Positions 45,692 through 56,344 of a stretch of DNA of 64,000 nucleotides are shown one piece after another (the stretch's first letter is position 1; each line of letters begins with the position of its first letter). The DNA is from Eremococcus coleocola DSM 15696. GTDB taxonomy: Bacteria > Bacillota > Bacilli > Lactobacillales > Aerococcaceae. The stretch is from positions 1 through 64,000 of the forward strand of contig NZ_AUAT01000014.1 in NCBI RefSeq assembly GCF_000428865.1, written 5' to 3'. The notes below the pieces were generated by a model. It had not been told where the DNA came from. It did not search any database and worked only from the letters and a program-made list of their open reading frames with translations. The translations under genes were made by a program, and so were the position numbers.

Positions 45692-46984
45692 ATGGAATTA
45701 TCATTTGATTCAAGTCAAAACATGAACGGAGCTGTGATTAAAGTCATTGGTGTCGGCGGTGCTGGCGGAAATGCTGTTAATCGAATGATCACAGAACAAG
45801 TATCTGGGGTTGAATTTATTGTTGCAAATACAGACACCCAAGCACTTCAAGGGAATAAAGCAGAAACTAAGATTCAATTAGGACCTAAATTTACTAAAGG
45901 TCTAGGGGCCGGTTCACAACCTGAAGTTGGGGTTAAGGCTGCTGAAGAAAGTGAAGAGCAAATTCGCTCTGTCTTAGAGGGTGCTGATTTAGTCTTTGTA
46001 ACGGCAGGTATGGGAGGCGGTACTGGTACTGGTGCAGCACCAATCGTAGCCAAAATTGCTAAAGACTTAGGTGCCTTAACTGTCGGTGTTGTGACTCGTC
46101 CATTTACTTTTGAAGGACCAAAACGTGGACGGGCTGCGGCCGAAGGCTTAAAGAATTTAAAAGAAAATGTAGATACTTTGGTAATCATTTCTAACAATCG
46201 TTTATTAGAAATCGTTGACCGTAAGACACCAATGTTAGAAGCTTTTTCTGAAGCTGATAATGTGCTGCGTCAAGGGGTTCAAGGTATTTCAGATTTAATT
46301 ACTGCTCCTGGTTATGTTAACTTGGACTTTGCAGATGTTCGTACTGTAATGAAAGATCAAGGGACAGCTTTGATGGGTATCGGTACTGCTTCTGGTGAAA
46401 ATCGGACTGCTGAAGCGACCAAGAAAGCAATTTCTTCTCCACTTCTAGAAGTATCAATTGATGGAGCTGAACAAATCCTCTTAAATATTACAGGTGGAGC
46501 CGACTTAAGCTTGTATGAAGCTCAAGATGCGTCTGAAATTGTAGCAGCTGCTTCTAGTGGCGATGTAAATATTCTATTTGGTACTTCTATTGATGAAAGT
46601 CTAGGCGATGAAGTTAAAGTTACTGTGATTGCCACTGGTATTCAATCAGATAAGAATGACCGCCCTAAACCTATGATGAATACACCACGGCGTCAATTTA
46701 ATGCAAATAGTGAAAATAATGCTCAAGTTCAGGCTAACAATGCTGAACGTGCCGCTGATTTTGCAGCTAAGACTGAAGCAAATAGTCGAGCAGCACGACC
46801 ACAAAAAGATCTATTCTCTAATTGGGATATTAACCGAGAAAAGTCTACGCGTGAAGTAGAAATGGATGAAGAAAATACCAAGCGGGTGTTTGAAAAAAAT
46901 GCTGATTTAGCTCGTCAAGTTGAAAAAAATGATAGTGATGAGTTGGATACACCGCCTTTCTTCCGTAAACGTCACCGTAATTAA
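45692..46984 (+). CDS. ftsZ: Cell division tubulin FtsZ
   Basis: 430 residues. GTP-binding signature [26 protein letters not shown] at the N-terminus, the T7 loop [11 protein letters not shown], a disordered linker (about 320-410) and the conserved tail DTPPFFRKR that binds FtsA. It forms the division ring. Followed by a strong terminator, so the downstream ylmG-ylmH-divIVA genes need another start of transcription. Confidence 0.97.
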   Translation: MELSFDSSQNMNGAVIKVIGVGGAGGNAVNRMITEQVSGVEFIVANTDTQALQGNKAETKIQLGPKFTKGLGAGSQPEVGVKAAEESEEQIRSVLEGADLVFVTAGMGGGTGTGAAPIVAKIAKDLGALTVGVVTRPFTFEGPKRGRAAAEGLKNLKENVDTLVIISNNRLLEIVDRKTPMLEAFSEADNVLRQGVQGISDLITAPGYVNLDFADVRTVMKDQGTALMGIGTASGENRTAEATKKAISSPLLEVSIDGAEQILLNITGGADLSLYEAQDASEIVAAASSGDVNILFGTSIDESLGDEVKVTVIATGIQSDKNDRPKPMMNTPRRQFNANSENNAQVQANNAERAADFAAKTEANSRAARPQKDLFSNWDINREKSTREVEMDEENTKRVFEKNADLARQVEKNDSDELDTPPFFRKRHRN

Positions 46985-47007
46985 TCTAAAATCGATCATA
47001 TAATAGA

Positions 47008-47071
47008 AATCCTGGATAAGTCCCCATCATCTTTTATCAGAAAGTAAAGCGGGACTTACTCAGGATTTTTG
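47008..47071 (+). terminator. Terminator after ftsZ
   Basis: Long stem AATCCTG..TAAGTCCC / GGGACTTACTCAGGATT with T-run. Confidence 0.85.
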
Positions 47072-47162
47072 TCTAAATATGAGGAAATTATTTATAAAAT
47101 AAGGTATGATAGAGAGTAATTAATATTATCGAATAAATTATATAAGTAGGAGTGAAACGTGA

Positions 47163-47429
47163 ATGGGACTTATTCTATTCCGACTTGTGGATACAATTTT
47201 TAACCTGTATAGCTTTGTCCTAATAGCATACGCCTTAATGTCTTGGTTTCCACAGGCACGGTCATCAAAACTTGGCCAATTAATTCGTCGTTTAGCTGAA
47301 CCGTATATTTCAGTATTTGATCAGTTTATCCCTAGCTTGGGCGGGATTTCTTTTAATGTGATTATTGCATTGTTTGTTTTGCAGTTTGCTCAAAGAGGAA
47401 TTCTTTCCTTGTTGGTGGTATTTTTATAG
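47163..47429 (+). CDS. ylmG: YggT family membrane protein (YlmG)
   Basis: 88 residues: two membrane helices flanking the conserved ALMSWFPQARSSKLGQLIRRLAEPYI segment of the YggT/YlmG family. In Firmicutes it lies between sepF and ylmH; here it directly follows ftsZ. Its exact role in division or membrane protein insertion is unresolved. ATG 47163 follows AGGAGTGAAACG. Confidence 0.9.
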   Translation: MGLILFRLVDTIFNLYSFVLIAYALMSWFPQARSSKLGQLIRRLAEPYISVFDQFIPSLGGISFNVIIALFVLQFAQRGILSLLVVFL

Positions 47430-47438
47430 GAGCATAAG

Positions 47439-48227
47439 ATGGCTAATTATATTGATATCTATCAACATTATCGACCTGAAGAAGAAGGGTTTATTGATAC
47501 TGTATTGGGTTGGTTGCAGTGGGTTGAAAATCGTTTTTCAGCTTATTTAAGTCCATTTTTAACTCCACGACAAGCCATGATTGTTTCTCAGTTAGTTGGA
47601 ACTAATGAAGATGTTAAAGTGGCTTTTTGGGGAGGTTGTGAAGGAGCAGAGCGGAAGCGGGCGCTTATTTATCCTCAGTACTATGAAGTAAACGAGGCCT
47701 CTTTTGAAATACAAGCCTTTAATATCAATTTTCCTCTTAAGTTTGGTCAACTAACCCATGGGAGAATTCTAGGGACCTTTACTTCAACTGGAGTAGACCG
47801 TGATCGAACCGGTGATATTATTACGGATGGGACTTCCTGGCATGTGATTGTAGATGCTTCCATGACCGAATTTTATATGTCAAATATTACAAAAATTGCC
47901 AATGTTGGCGTCCATCTCGAGCCAATTGCTAGCGATGAGATTCTTCAGTCGGATGAAAGCTGGGAGAGTGTTTTCCTAGTTGCTTCATCCCTCCGCCTTG
48001 ACACTTTATTAAGCAAAGTCTATAATTTTTCTAGACAGCGTGCTAAAGATGCCATCGCAGGCGGTCAAGTTAAAGTGAACTTTATTGAGATGACCCGTCC
48101 AGATGTGGTAATTGGGGTAGAAGATATTGTTTCTCTGCGCCATTATGGACGCTTTTGGATTAAACAAGTCCAAGGTATGACTAAGAAAGATAACTATAAA
48201 CTTCAAGTAAATGTCTTAGAGCATTAA
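47439..48227 (+). CDS. ylmH: S4-domain RNA-binding protein YlmH
   Basis: 262 residues. An N-terminal YlmH domain (about 1-175) and a C-terminal S4 RNA-binding domain (SSLRLDTLLSKVYNFSRQRA, GGQVKVNFIEM). Members of this family have been linked to rescue of stalled ribosomes as well as to division through gene context. It begins 9 bases after ylmG and precedes divIVA. Confidence 0.92.
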   Translation: MANYIDIYQHYRPEEEGFIDTVLGWLQWVENRFSAYLSPFLTPRQAMIVSQLVGTNEDVKVAFWGGCEGAERKRALIYPQYYEVNEASFEIQAFNINFPLKFGQLTHGRILGTFTSTGVDRDRTGDIITDGTSWHVIVDASMTEFYMSNITKIANVGVHLEPIASDEILQSDESWESVFLVASSLRLDTLLSKVYNFSRQRAKDAIAGGQVKVNFIEMTRPDVVIGVEDIVSLRHYGRFWIKQVQGMTKKDNYKLQVNVLEH

Positions 48228-48249
48228 AAAGCTGAGAGGATGTGCAATT

Positions 48250-49008
48250 GTGACACTAACACCAGAAGATATTCTGAATAAAGAATTTGATACTAAATTC
48301 CGTGGTTACGATTCTGATCAAGTAAATGATTACTTAGATGTAATCGTTGCTGAATTTGAAAAATTAATCGGAATTAATCGCAATCTAAAATCAGAATTAG
48401 ATATTGCTAAAGAAAAAAATGAATATTTTGCTCAATTACAAGAATCTTTGAATGCCTCAATTGTTGTTGCTCAGGAGGCGGCAGATCGTTTGAAACAAAA
48501 TGCGCGTAAGGAAGCTGAATTAATTATTTATGAAGCGGAATCTGAGGCAGATAATCGGGTTCGTGAGGCGAATGATTTTGCTCAAACAATTATTACTGAA
48601 ACAGAAGCTATCCGACGCAATAGTCAAGGTTTCCGAAATCAACTTGAAAGTATGATTCGTGATCATTTAGAATTAGTGACCAACCCGGAATATAAGAAGT
48701 TATTAGATACCGAGGTAAACTCTCAATTTGAAGAATATAAGGCAGTTAATATTTCAGATAAGACGGCTGAACGTGTGGACCGATTAACTGAAGTAGATAG
48801 CCAATCTTTCGATCAAGCCCACCAATTAAAGAATGACTATGTTGAGTCTGAAGAAATGACATTTACACCGCTAGAGGAAAGTTCATCAAGTGATGAAAAC
48901 TTGGAAGATTTTAATGAACGAACTTATTATGATGCGGTTAAAGAAAGCAAAGAGGATAAAGAAAGTGTCCTCGGTCAAACGATACGGATAGAATTACCAA
49001 AACAATAA
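48250..49008 (+). CDS. divIVA: Cell division protein DivIVA
   Basis: 252 residues. The N-terminal lipid-binding domain (LTPEDILNKEFDTKFRGY followed by DQVNDYLDVI) is followed by a long coiled coil (about 60-160) and an acidic tail. It marks curved membrane at septa and poles. Start GTG 48250, after GAGAGGATG. It is the last gene before the T-box leader of ileS, the standard order in Firmicutes. Confidence 0.94.
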   Translation: MTLTPEDILNKEFDTKFRGYDSDQVNDYLDVIVAEFEKLIGINRNLKSELDIAKEKNEYFAQLQESLNASIVVAQEAADRLKQNARKEAELIIYEAESEADNRVREANDFAQTIITETEAIRRNSQGFRNQLESMIRDHLELVTNPEYKKLLDTEVNSQFEEYKAVNISDKTAERVDRLTEVDSQSFDQAHQLKNDYVESEEMTFTPLEESSSSDENLEDFNERTYYDAVKESKEDKESVLGQTIRIELPKQ

Positions 49009-49019
49009 AAAGACACATT

Positions 49020-49218
49020 TACTTAAGTATATATACAGCGAATCAAGGATGGTGAGAGCTTGATAATCCCTTCTTGAGTAGATATCACTTTTTTATCTAA
49101 GTATGGATAAGCCATACCGCTTAAACAGCGTTATCATGTAAGAGTGAATAATTATTTAATTATTAATTTGGGTGGTACCACGCAATTGCGTCCCTTCAGT
49201 TTGAAGGGACGTTTTTTT
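49020..49218 (+). promoter_or_regulatory. T-box riboswitch of ileS (isoleucine)
   Basis: A leader with stem I, an ATC isoleucine specifier triplet in the context GATATCACTT (ATC at 49084-49086), the T-box TGGGTGGTACCACG at 49169-49182, and a terminator CGTCCCTTCA / TGAAGGGACG plus seven T (49189-49218). Uncharged tRNA-Ile pairs with both specifier and T-box and prevents termination, so ileS rises when isoleucine is short. Confidence 0.93.
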
Positions 49219-49266
49219 GTAGGTAGGATTTATTTCTAGTGGGAAAAATAAAAAAGGAGAATTTGG

Positions 49267-52056
49267 ATGAAATTAAAAGACACCTTAAATCTTGGCAAGA
49301 CAGACTTTGCCATGCGGGCTAACTTACCGAAAAAAGAAGTTAGCCTCCAAGCAGAATGGGCAGAAGCGGACCTTTACAATCAGGTTCAAGCAAAAAACGA
49401 AGGCAAACCGACATGGATATTACATGATGGCCCTCCATACGCTAATGGTCAGATCCATATGGGTCATGCTTTAAACAAAATTACTAAAGACTTTATTATC
49501 CGTTACAAGTCTATGTCTGGTTTTCGTTCACCTTATGTGCCAGGTTGGGATACCCATGGTTTACCAATTGAATCAGCTTTAATTAAATCTGAAAAAGTTA
49601 ACCGTAAAGAAATGTCTACGGCTGATTTCCGCCGGTTGTGTGAAGAATATGCACTAAAACAAGTTGAAGGGCAAAAAGAAGACTTTATGCGGTTAGGTGT
49701 TGCGGGAGAATGGGATAATCCATATCTAACCCTTAAACCAGAATATGAAGCCCAACAAGTTCGAATTTTTGGTAAGATGGCTGCAGCTGGTTATATCTAT
49801 AAAGGTATGAAGCCGGTTTATTGGTCACCATCTTCTGAAACCTCATTAGCTGAAGCAGAAGTGGAATACCATGATGTGACGTCACCATCCATGTACGTGG
49901 CTTTTGAAGTTTTAGATGGGAAAGGACGTGTGCCAGAAGATGCTGAATTTGTCATTTGGACAACAACTCCTTGGACTATTCCAGCCAATTTGGCTATTAC
50001 GGCAAAAGCTGACGCTACTTATGCCCTCGTTCAAGTAGCAGACCGTAAATTTATCGTTGCACAAGATTTATTAGAGAGTCTTGCTGAAGAATTAGAATGG
50101 GCGGACTACCAAGTTTTAGATACCTATCTCGGCCAAGACTTTGAAGGCATGACCGCCAAACATCCCTTGTATGATCGGTCTTCTCTATTAATTGTAGGTG
50201 ACCATGTCACTTTGGATTCTGGGACGGGTCTCGTTCATACTGCCCCTGGTCACGGGGAAGATGACTACCAAGTGGGACTAAAATATGGCTTAGATATTCT
50301 TTCACCCGTGGATAATCGGGGGCATTTCACCGATGAAGCCCCTGGATATGAAGGCATGTTTTATTTAAAAGGAAACAAAGTTATTTTAGAAGACTTAGAA
50401 AAGGCTCACCGTCTATTAAAAGTCACTGAAATCACCCACTCTTATCCGCATGATTGGCGGACTAAGAAGCCAATTATCTTCCGAGCAACCCCACAATGGT
50501 TTGCTTCCATTGATAAATTCCGACAAGAATTATTAGATTCAGTTGAGCAGGATGTCACTTGGCATCATCCATCCGGCCAACGTCGTATCTATAATATGAT
50601 TAAAGACCGGGGGGACTGGGTCATTTCGCGGCAACGGGTTTGGGGTGTTCCATTACCAATCTTCTATGCGGAAGACCAAACACCAATTATGACGCCCGAA
50701 ACCATTGAACATGTGGCCCAATTGTTTGAAAAACATGGCTCAAACATTTGGTTTGAAAAAACTGCTAAAGAATTGTTGCCAGAAGGTTTTAGTCATCCAG
50801 GCTCACCGAATGGAGAATTCACTAAGGAAAATGACATTATGGATGTTTGGTTCGATTCAGGTACCTCTTATGCAGGTGTCTTACAAACCCGTGACTATTT
50901 AGATTTCCCAGCAGACCTTTACCTAGAAGGGTCTGACCAATATCGTGGTTGGTTTAACTCAAGTTTTACCACCTCTGTTGCAGTAAACCATAAGCCGCCA
51001 TATAAAGCCGTCCTTTCCCAAGGCTTTGTCATGGATGGTAATGGAATGAAAATGTCTAAATCTCTGGGTAATACTATCTTGCCTGCAGATATTACCAAAG
51101 AATTGGGTGCAGATATTATCCGTCTCTGGGTAGCTTCAGTGGATTATGAATCAGATGTCCGTATTTCTAAGGAAATTCTAAAACAAATTTCAGAAGCTTA
51201 CCGTAAAATCCGGAATACGATTCGTTTTATGTTATCCAATGTCAATGATTTTGATCCTGAAAAGAATCAGGTTGACTACCAAGAACTACGTCCTGAAGAC
51301 CAATATTTATTAGCTAAATACCGTGTGCTAGTTAATGATATTTTAGAAGATTATGAAAGATATCATTTCTCTTCTATTTATAAAAATGTGATCAACTTTG
51401 TGACGGTTGATTTATCTGCTTTTTATTTAGACTTTGCTAAGGATGTTCTATATATCGAAGCGGCGGATGATTTGAATCGTCGGGCTATGCAGACAGTTAT
51501 CTACGAAGTGCTTGATGGTTTAATTCAACTTTTAACGCCAATCTTAGTACACACTATGGAAGAAGCTTGGACCGTTTTACCAGGTAAATCAGGTTATGTT
51601 CAATTGACTGATTTACCTCAAGCCTATGATTTAGCTTTAGAAACAGCCATTATCGAAAAATGGCAATCTTTCTTCAAGGTCAGAAATTTAGTTCTAAAAG
51701 GCTTGGAAGAAGCTAAGAATAACGAAGCAGACCCAATTAAGAAATCTTTTGAAGCAGCGGTTACTTTATACCTTCCAGCCCAAGTAAAAGCAGAGCTTGA
51801 AGGTCTATCTGACCACCTTGATCAATTAATGATTGTATCTCATCTTGATTTAGCAGATATAGAATCAGCACCTGAGGGAGCTTTAAACATGGATGATATG
51901 GCGGTTGTGGTTGACCATGCCCAAGGCCATGTTTGTGACCGGTGTCGTGCGGTTCGTCCTGAAGTAGGAACGATTGAAGGCGCGCCTGAATTATGTCATC
52001 GTTGTCATGCGATTGTGTCTGAACATTTCCCACAATACTTTAGTGAAAAAGAATAA
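49267..52056 (+). CDS. ileS: Isoleucine-tRNA ligase
   Basis: 929 residues, full length. HIGH-type motif [15 protein letters not shown], the CP1 editing domain (about 190-390; [29 protein letters not shown]), KMSKS in [11 protein letters not shown], and a C-terminal zinc finger (CDRCRAVR and CHRCHAIV). It charges tRNA-Ile and edits valine. It is controlled by the T-box leader before it. A bidirectional terminator follows. Confidence 0.97.
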   Translation: MKLKDTLNLGKTDFAMRANLPKKEVSLQAEWAEADLYNQVQAKNEGKPTWILHDGPPYANGQIHMGHALNKITKDFIIRYKSMSGFRSPYVPGWDTHGLPIESALIKSEKVNRKEMSTADFRRLCEEYALKQVEGQKEDFMRLGVAGEWDNPYLTLKPEYEAQQVRIFGKMAAAGYIYKGMKPVYWSPSSETSLAEAEVEYHDVTSPSMYVAFEVLDGKGRVPEDAEFVIWTTTPWTIPANLAITAKADATYALVQVADRKFIVAQDLLESLAEELEWADYQVLDTYLGQDFEGMTAKHPLYDRSSLLIVGDHVTLDSGTGLVHTAPGHGEDDYQVGLKYGLDILSPVDNRGHFTDEAPGYEGMFYLKGNKVILEDLEKAHRLLKVTEITHSYPHDWRTKKPIIFRATPQWFASIDKFRQELLDSVEQDVTWHHPSGQRRIYNMIKDRGDWVISRQRVWGVPLPIFYAEDQTPIMTPETIEHVAQLFEKHGSNIWFEKTAKELLPEGFSHPGSPNGEFTKENDIMDVWFDSGTSYAGVLQTRDYLDFPADLYLEGSDQYRGWFNSSFTTSVAVNHKPPYKAVLSQGFVMDGNGMKMSKSLGNTILPADITKELGADIIRLWVASVDYESDVRISKEILKQISEAYRKIRNTIRFMLSNVNDFDPEKNQVDYQELRPEDQYLLAKYRVLVNDILEDYERYHFSSIYKNVINFVTVDLSAFYLDFAKDVLYIEAADDLNRRAMQTVIYEVLDGLIQLLTPILVHTMEEAWTVLPGKSGYVQLTDLPQAYDLALETAIIEKWQSFFKVRNLVLKGLEEAKNNEADPIKKSFEAAVTLYLPAQVKAELEGLSDHLDQLMIVSHLDLADIESAPEGALNMDDMAVVVDHAQGHVCDRCRAVRPEVGTIEGAPELCHRCHAIVSEHFPQYFSEKE

Positions 52057-52073
52057 TAACTGAATAGGTATAA

Positions 52074-52127
52074 AAAGAGCCTCTCCCAACCAAGTGTTTT
52101 ATCACTCGGGCTTGGGGAGGCCTTTAT
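52074..52127. terminator. Bidirectional terminator between ileS and telA
   Basis: Stem GCCTCTCCCAA / TTGGGGAGGC with an extra stem inside, A-run on the left and TTTATTAT on the right; it serves convergent transcripts. Confidence 0.8.
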
Positions 52128-52133
52128 TATGGG

Positions 52134-53435
52134 TTAAAAATCGTATTGGTCTGCTTTATTTTCAGAAAATTGTTGGCTTTTTTGATTTGTCTGAATACGG
52201 GAGATATCTAATAATTTATTCCGTAATTCAGCTTCCATAGCTGATAATTCTTCTTCAGCTGCCCGTCTTTGGGCAAAACCACTTTGTTGAATTTGTAGCG
52301 TGTCTTCGATGGTCTTGATCAAATTCTGTTGTGATTTTTGTAAGGTTTCTAAATCGATGACCCCACGTTCGACTTCACGAGCGATGTCGGTTGAGCTTTG
52401 ATGAAGCATTTCAGAATTTTTAAGGAGCAAATTATTAGTGGTTTCAGAAACCATCCGTTGTGAATTTGCAGCCCCTTGTTGTCTTAAGAGGGCAAGCGCA
52501 ATGGTGATTTGATTTTCCCAAAGCGGAATGGCTGTATGGATTGATACTTGAATTTTTTCGGCCAAGGCTTGGTTGGTATTTTGAATCATACGAATCTGAG
52601 GTGCCTGTTGCAAAGTCATTTGCCGAGTTAAGCGTAGGTCATGAGTCCGCTTATCTAAGCGGTCTAAAAATTGACTGAGGTCATTTACTTTTTGGATATC
52701 CATCTGACTTTGACTGGTTTTAGCTTGCTCAATCGCACTTGGAATGATTTCATTAAGTAATTGATCCATTTTTACTTCTCCAGCAGCAATATAAATATTT
52801 AGGGCTTCAAAGTAATCTTTATTTTTTTCGTAGAATTGTTCTAAAATGCGGTTATCATTCATTAATTCATTACGTTCACGTTCAAGGCGAATAGCCACTC
52901 GGTCTATTTGCGAACCAATTTTTTGGTAGCGGATTTGAGTATCAGTGAGGCTATTTTTTACTTTTTTAAAGAGTTTAGTAAACATGTTGGGCTGGGCACT
53001 TAAATCTTTGGGATTAGATTCTTGCAAGTATTGCATAAGTTCGACTAAGGAGTCGCCAATTTCCCCAGTATCTTTGACTTGGACTTGTTGCAAAATCTGA
53101 TGGGAGAAGTCACCTAATTTTTTTTGAGCATTAGCCCCGTATACCAGAATTGCAGCCATATCATTTTCGTTGATCTTTTTGGCTAAGTCTCGGGCTTGGC
53201 CTTGGCGGTGTTGGGGGAGCCGGTCAATTAACTTTTCATTGGTGACTTGCTTTTGTGCTTTGAGGGCTGCTTCTTCTAGTTCGGATTGAAATTGATTAGT
53301 AGGACTTGAACTCGCTTCATCAAAAGGATCAGCGAGCAAGTCATCTACATGAGAATAAGTATGAGTTTGATCGAAAAAATCTTCAATATTCATGGATTTC
53401 TCATCCATATCTTTTTGCATATCTGAATCTGTCAT
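52134..53435 (-). CDS. TelA family protein (toxic anion resistance family)
   Basis: 433 residues, mostly helical with several coiled-coil blocks and no membrane segment; the TelA-family core is recognisable (VYGANAQKKLGDFSHQIL, VKNSLTDTQIRYQKIGSQID, TAIPLWENQITIALALLRQ). The family is named after tellurite resistance, but cell-envelope and stress roles are also reported. It follows xpaC with a single base between them, a conserved pair in Gram-positives. Confidence 0.88.
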   Translation of the reverse strand: MTDSDMQKDMDEKSMNIEDFFDQTHTYSHVDDLLADPFDEASSSPTNQFQSELEEAALKAQKQVTNEKLIDRLPQHRQGQARDLAKKINENDMAAILVYGANAQKKLGDFSHQILQQVQVKDTGEIGDSLVELMQYLQESNPKDLSAQPNMFTKLFKKVKNSLTDTQIRYQKIGSQIDRVAIRLERERNELMNDNRILEQFYEKNKDYFEALNIYIAAGEVKMDQLLNEIIPSAIEQAKTSQSQMDIQKVNDLSQFLDRLDKRTHDLRLTRQMTLQQAPQIRMIQNTNQALAEKIQVSIHTAIPLWENQITIALALLRQQGAANSQRMVSETTNNLLLKNSEMLHQSSTDIAREVERGVIDLETLQKSQQNLIKTIEDTLQIQQSGFAQRRAAEEELSAMEAELRNKLLDISRIQTNQKSQQFSENKADQYDF

Positions 53436-53436
53436 T

Positions 53437-54564
53437 TTAGTCCTCCATCTTTGAATGTTCTTGATCAGCTTCTAATTCTTCCAGTAATTGCTCAATGGAA
53501 TCTTGATTTTTATAAGTTTGGCTCTCTGCTGCGTCCTCTTCACTTATATCGTTTGCTTCCATTGTAGTATTACTAGACCAAGATTCTTCTTTATTAATAA
53601 TTCGGTCAGCGAAATTCAACTCGTCTTCTAAAGAATCAAAGGTTTCTTTATGGAAGGCCATATAGTCTTCCTCTAATTCTTGAGCTAGTTTTTGAATGGT
53701 TTCAGCGGTTTTTTCTAAGATAATGTAAGTTTGTTTATTCTTGGCAAGATGGCCATTAATTTCATTATACTTTTCACTTAAGTCATCCAAGGCGGGGAGT
53801 AATTTGTAAAGGAAATAATCCGCTTTAACAATCCATTGTGGATGGTGAACAATATTTTTGAAGTAGGTTTGACTTAGTTCAATTAATTTTGTTTGTTTGT
53901 CGATATCCCTTAATTTAACGGTTGCTTGGACATTTTTTTCTAGGTTAAAGATATGGTCTCTCGCTTGACCCATTTCTTGGCGGAACCGGTCCACTTCCTG
54001 CTCGTTCAATCCTTGTTCAAGATAAAATTGGGTCATGTCAGGACCTTTTTTATTTTTTCGAGTAAAGGAATTTGTTGTTCTAGGATTCGTGCGGTGGCCA
54101 ATACCTGTGAAAAGATAGGTTAAACCATGGATCAATCCATGACAGAAAATATTGAGGCTAAAGATAAATAATGCTATTCCCAGCCAATCTTGATAAGCAA
54201 AAACAAAGGAACCATTATAATTTTGTTGTACGAGGATAATGGTATTAAAGAAAAGGTTAAAATAAAAAATAATTAAGATGAGTTGTTTTGGTAGGTGACG
54301 GCTTAGAGCCCCAAAAGAAAAGTAGGGCAGGATTAGATTGGTAATAAAAGCCACAAGCAGCATGGTAATTTGTGAGAAATCCATTACAGCTAGGAAGCCA
54401 CTAATAAAGACAGTAGCGAAGACGAGACAAGCGGATAAGACAAAATGGTCAAAGCCTTGTTTAAAGAATTTTTTTCTAAGGGCAGGACCATTATTTTGAC
54501 GGATAATATCTAATACAGTAAGTCCTGTGTATAAAGCCAGGACAACGGGAATAACTACGACCAT
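53437..54564 (-). CDS. xpaC: XpaC family membrane protein
   Basis: 375 residues. About four membrane helices occupy residues 1-165, then a cytoplasmic helical domain with a coiled coil (about 185-330) and an acidic tail. It matches the XpaC / 5-bromo-4-chloroindolyl phosphate hydrolysis family, whose true role is unclear. It is the first gene of a two-gene minus-strand operon with telA, transcribed toward ileS. AGGTGTTC precedes the start. Confidence 0.8.
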   Translation of the reverse strand: MVVVIPVVLALYTGLTVLDIIRQNNGPALRKKFFKQGFDHFVLSACLVFATVFISGFLAVMDFSQITMLLVAFITNLILPYFSFGALSRHLPKQLILIIFYFNLFFNTIILVQQNYNGSFVFAYQDWLGIALFIFSLNIFCHGLIHGLTYLFTGIGHRTNPRTTNSFTRKNKKGPDMTQFYLEQGLNEQEVDRFRQEMGQARDHIFNLEKNVQATVKLRDIDKQTKLIELSQTYFKNIVHHPQWIVKADYFLYKLLPALDDLSEKYNEINGHLAKNKQTYIILEKTAETIQKLAQELEEDYMAFHKETFDSLEDELNFADRIINKEESWSSNTTMEANDISEEDAAESQTYKNQDSIEQLLEELEADQEHSKMED

Positions 54565-54722
54565 AAGAACACCTCCATTTAATTTTCTAGGTCTGTTTTT
54601 CTACATTCTTAGTGTAGCATAGAAAGAAAGTGGGGCTATGGTACCTAAGACTTATCTTAGCCCTTAATTTTTATGGTACAATTTAAAATGAAAAAGAAAT
54701 AGAAAATTTAAGAGGTGACCTC

Positions 54723-55304
54723 GTGGAAAATAATATTAAAGATATGCCCTTTAAAAATAGTGAGCGACTCATTGAAAGTAAAGAGATTTATAACGGTGCA
54801 ATTATCTCTGTACATCAAGCCCAAATGACCTGGGATCACCATCAAACGGTGCAACGGGATATTATCCACCATCAACCAGCAGTGGCAATTTTAGCTGAGA
54901 ATTCTGACCATCAGGTAATTCTAGTCAAACAATATCGTGCGGCTGTGGATGCCTATCTTTTTGAATTACCAGCAGGTGTGATTGATTATGTTGATGGGCA
55001 GTTAGAAGCATCTTATGTAGCGGCAAAAAGAGAACTTGAAGAAGAGACTGCCTTTCACACAGAATCCTTAAGACAAGTGATGTCGTTCTATGTGTCGCCA
55101 GGCTATTTAGATGAAATGATTTATCTTTTTGAAGCCCAAGGGGTCCGCAAAGTTTTAGATCCCTTACCTAAAGACGAAGATGAATTTATTGAATTAGCTT
55201 TCTTTGATCGTGAAGCTATTGCTTCACTTCTAGATGATGGGCAAATTATCGATGCCAAAACCATTATTGGCCTACAATATTGGCTTAACAAACAGGAAAA
55301 TTAA
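54723..55304 (+). CDS. nudF: Nudix hydrolase, ADP-ribose pyrophosphatase type
   Basis: 193 residues. The Nudix box is intact (AAKRELEEETAF, preceded by a glycine-poor lead and LPAGVIDY). The KQYRAAVDAYLFELPAG block and YVSPGYLDEMIYLFEAQ are typical of ADP-ribose pyrophosphatases, which cut ADP-ribose to AMP and ribose 5-phosphate. Start GTG 54723 behind AAGAGGTGA. First of a three-gene unit with a small membrane protein and mtnN. Confidence 0.9.
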   Translation: MENNIKDMPFKNSERLIESKEIYNGAIISVHQAQMTWDHHQTVQRDIIHHQPAVAILAENSDHQVILVKQYRAAVDAYLFELPAGVIDYVDGQLEASYVAAKRELEEETAFHTESLRQVMSFYVSPGYLDEMIYLFEAQGVRKVLDPLPKDEDEFIELAFFDREAIASLLDDGQIIDAKTIIGLQYWLNKQEN

Positions 55305-55321
55305 CTAGCTGGAGGACCATT

Positions 55322-55582
55322 ATGACCTATAAAATACGTCGAGAAGATGGAGCTTATCCAAAAGATACTCCTTATGATGAAGAAAAAGATGATTTATATT
55401 TTGATGAACCAGGAATTGAAGATGGCTACTATGATAAGGATATTGAAGCAGACTATGAAGAAGAAATTATTCAGCGTAGGAGAAGTAAGTATAATCTTGC
55501 ATTAGATCGTTTTTTGAATAATGGGATTATCATTGTTGGAGTATTATTATTAGCCGTACTTTTAATTGCATTTTTAGTTTAG
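55322..55582 (+). CDS. Small acidic single-helix membrane protein
   Basis: 86 residues. The N-terminal ~55 residues are strongly acidic (EEKDDLYFDEPGIED), followed by a short basic patch (RRRSKYN) and a C-terminal membrane helix (about 68-85), so the acidic part should face the cytoplasm. No family was recognised. It lies between the Nudix gene and mtnN with 17 and 10 bases of spacing, so it is part of that operon. Confidence 0.6.
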   Translation: MTYKIRREDGAYPKDTPYDEEKDDLYFDEPGIEDGYYDKDIEADYEEEIIQRRRSKYNLALDRFLNNGIIIVGVLLLAVLLIAFLV

Positions 55583-55592
55583 GAGGGAATGT

Positions 55593-56282
55593 ATGATAGG
55601 AATTATTGGAGCCATGGTCGAGGAGATTATTCGCTTAAAGGAGGCAATGGCAGAGATTGAAATAATTGAGCTTGCAAATAAAACGTTTTATAAAGGCAAA
55701 CTAGCGGGTAAAACCATTGTTTTAGTTGAGTCAGGGATTGGTAAAGTGAATGCAGCTTTAGTGACGACCCTCCTATTGAATCATTTTCCGATTAATCTTT
55801 TAATAAATACTGGGACCGCTGGTTCTTTGGATCCAGCTGTTAAGTTAGGTGACGTAGTGATTGCCCATTCCTTAACCTACCATGATGTTGATGTAACGGG
55901 CTTTGGTTACGAAAGAGGGCAGATGGCAGGGATGCCGAGCTTATATTATCCAGATAGTCAGTTGATTCGTTTAAGTCAAGCGGTTGTCCGAGGCATGGGA
56001 ATTGAACCCATCGTGGGTCAAATTGTCTCAGGAGATCAGTTCATTAATAGTATAGAAAAGACGCAAGAGATTCGAGCGAGTTTTCCGCGTGCGCGAGCCT
56101 GTGAGATGGAATCGACAGCGATTGCGCAAGTAGCCCAGGTGTTAGAGGTGCCTTTTGTTATTATTCGAGCGATTTCTGATAATGCCGATCATTATGCTTC
56201 GGTTTCCTTTGATGATTTCGTCCTTGAAGCCGGGGCAAAGTCGGCTCAGATGGTAGCCTCTCTACTAGCAGTCGTCGATTAA
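55593..56282 (+). CDS. mtnN: 5'-methylthioadenosine/S-adenosylhomocysteine nucleosidase
   Basis: 229 residues. Family blocks: IIGAMVEEIIRL, VESGIGKVNAAL, GTAGSLDPAVKLGDVVIA, and ACEMESTAIAQVA with the catalytic region, then RAISDNAD (catalytic Asp). It removes adenine from MTA and SAH; the S-ribosylhomocysteine made is the substrate of LuxS encoded at 13776. AGGAGGG precedes the ATG. Confidence 0.95.
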   Translation: MIGIIGAMVEEIIRLKEAMAEIEIIELANKTFYKGKLAGKTIVLVESGIGKVNAALVTTLLLNHFPINLLINTGTAGSLDPAVKLGDVVIAHSLTYHDVDVTGFGYERGQMAGMPSLYYPDSQLIRLSQAVVRGMGIEPIVGQIVSGDQFINSIEKTQEIRASFPRARACEMESTAIAQVAQVLEVPFVIIRAISDNADHYASVSFDDFVLEAGAKSAQMVASLLAVVD

Positions 56283-56305
56283 ATTTATAAAAAGCCAATT
56301 AATGC

Positions 56306-56335
56306 TTGCATAGTCCTACATTGTTTTGCTATAAT
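56306..56335 (+). promoter_or_regulatory. rpsD promoter
   Basis: TTGCAT (56306-56311), an 18-base spacer and extended -10 TGCTATAAT (56327-56335). Confidence 0.75.
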
Positions 56336-56344
56336 ACTCTTTGT

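Noticed and set aside
45874-46197. 107-codon minus-strand ORF inside ftsZ
   Set aside because: Shadow of the conserved GTP-binding part of FtsZ; no ribosome site.
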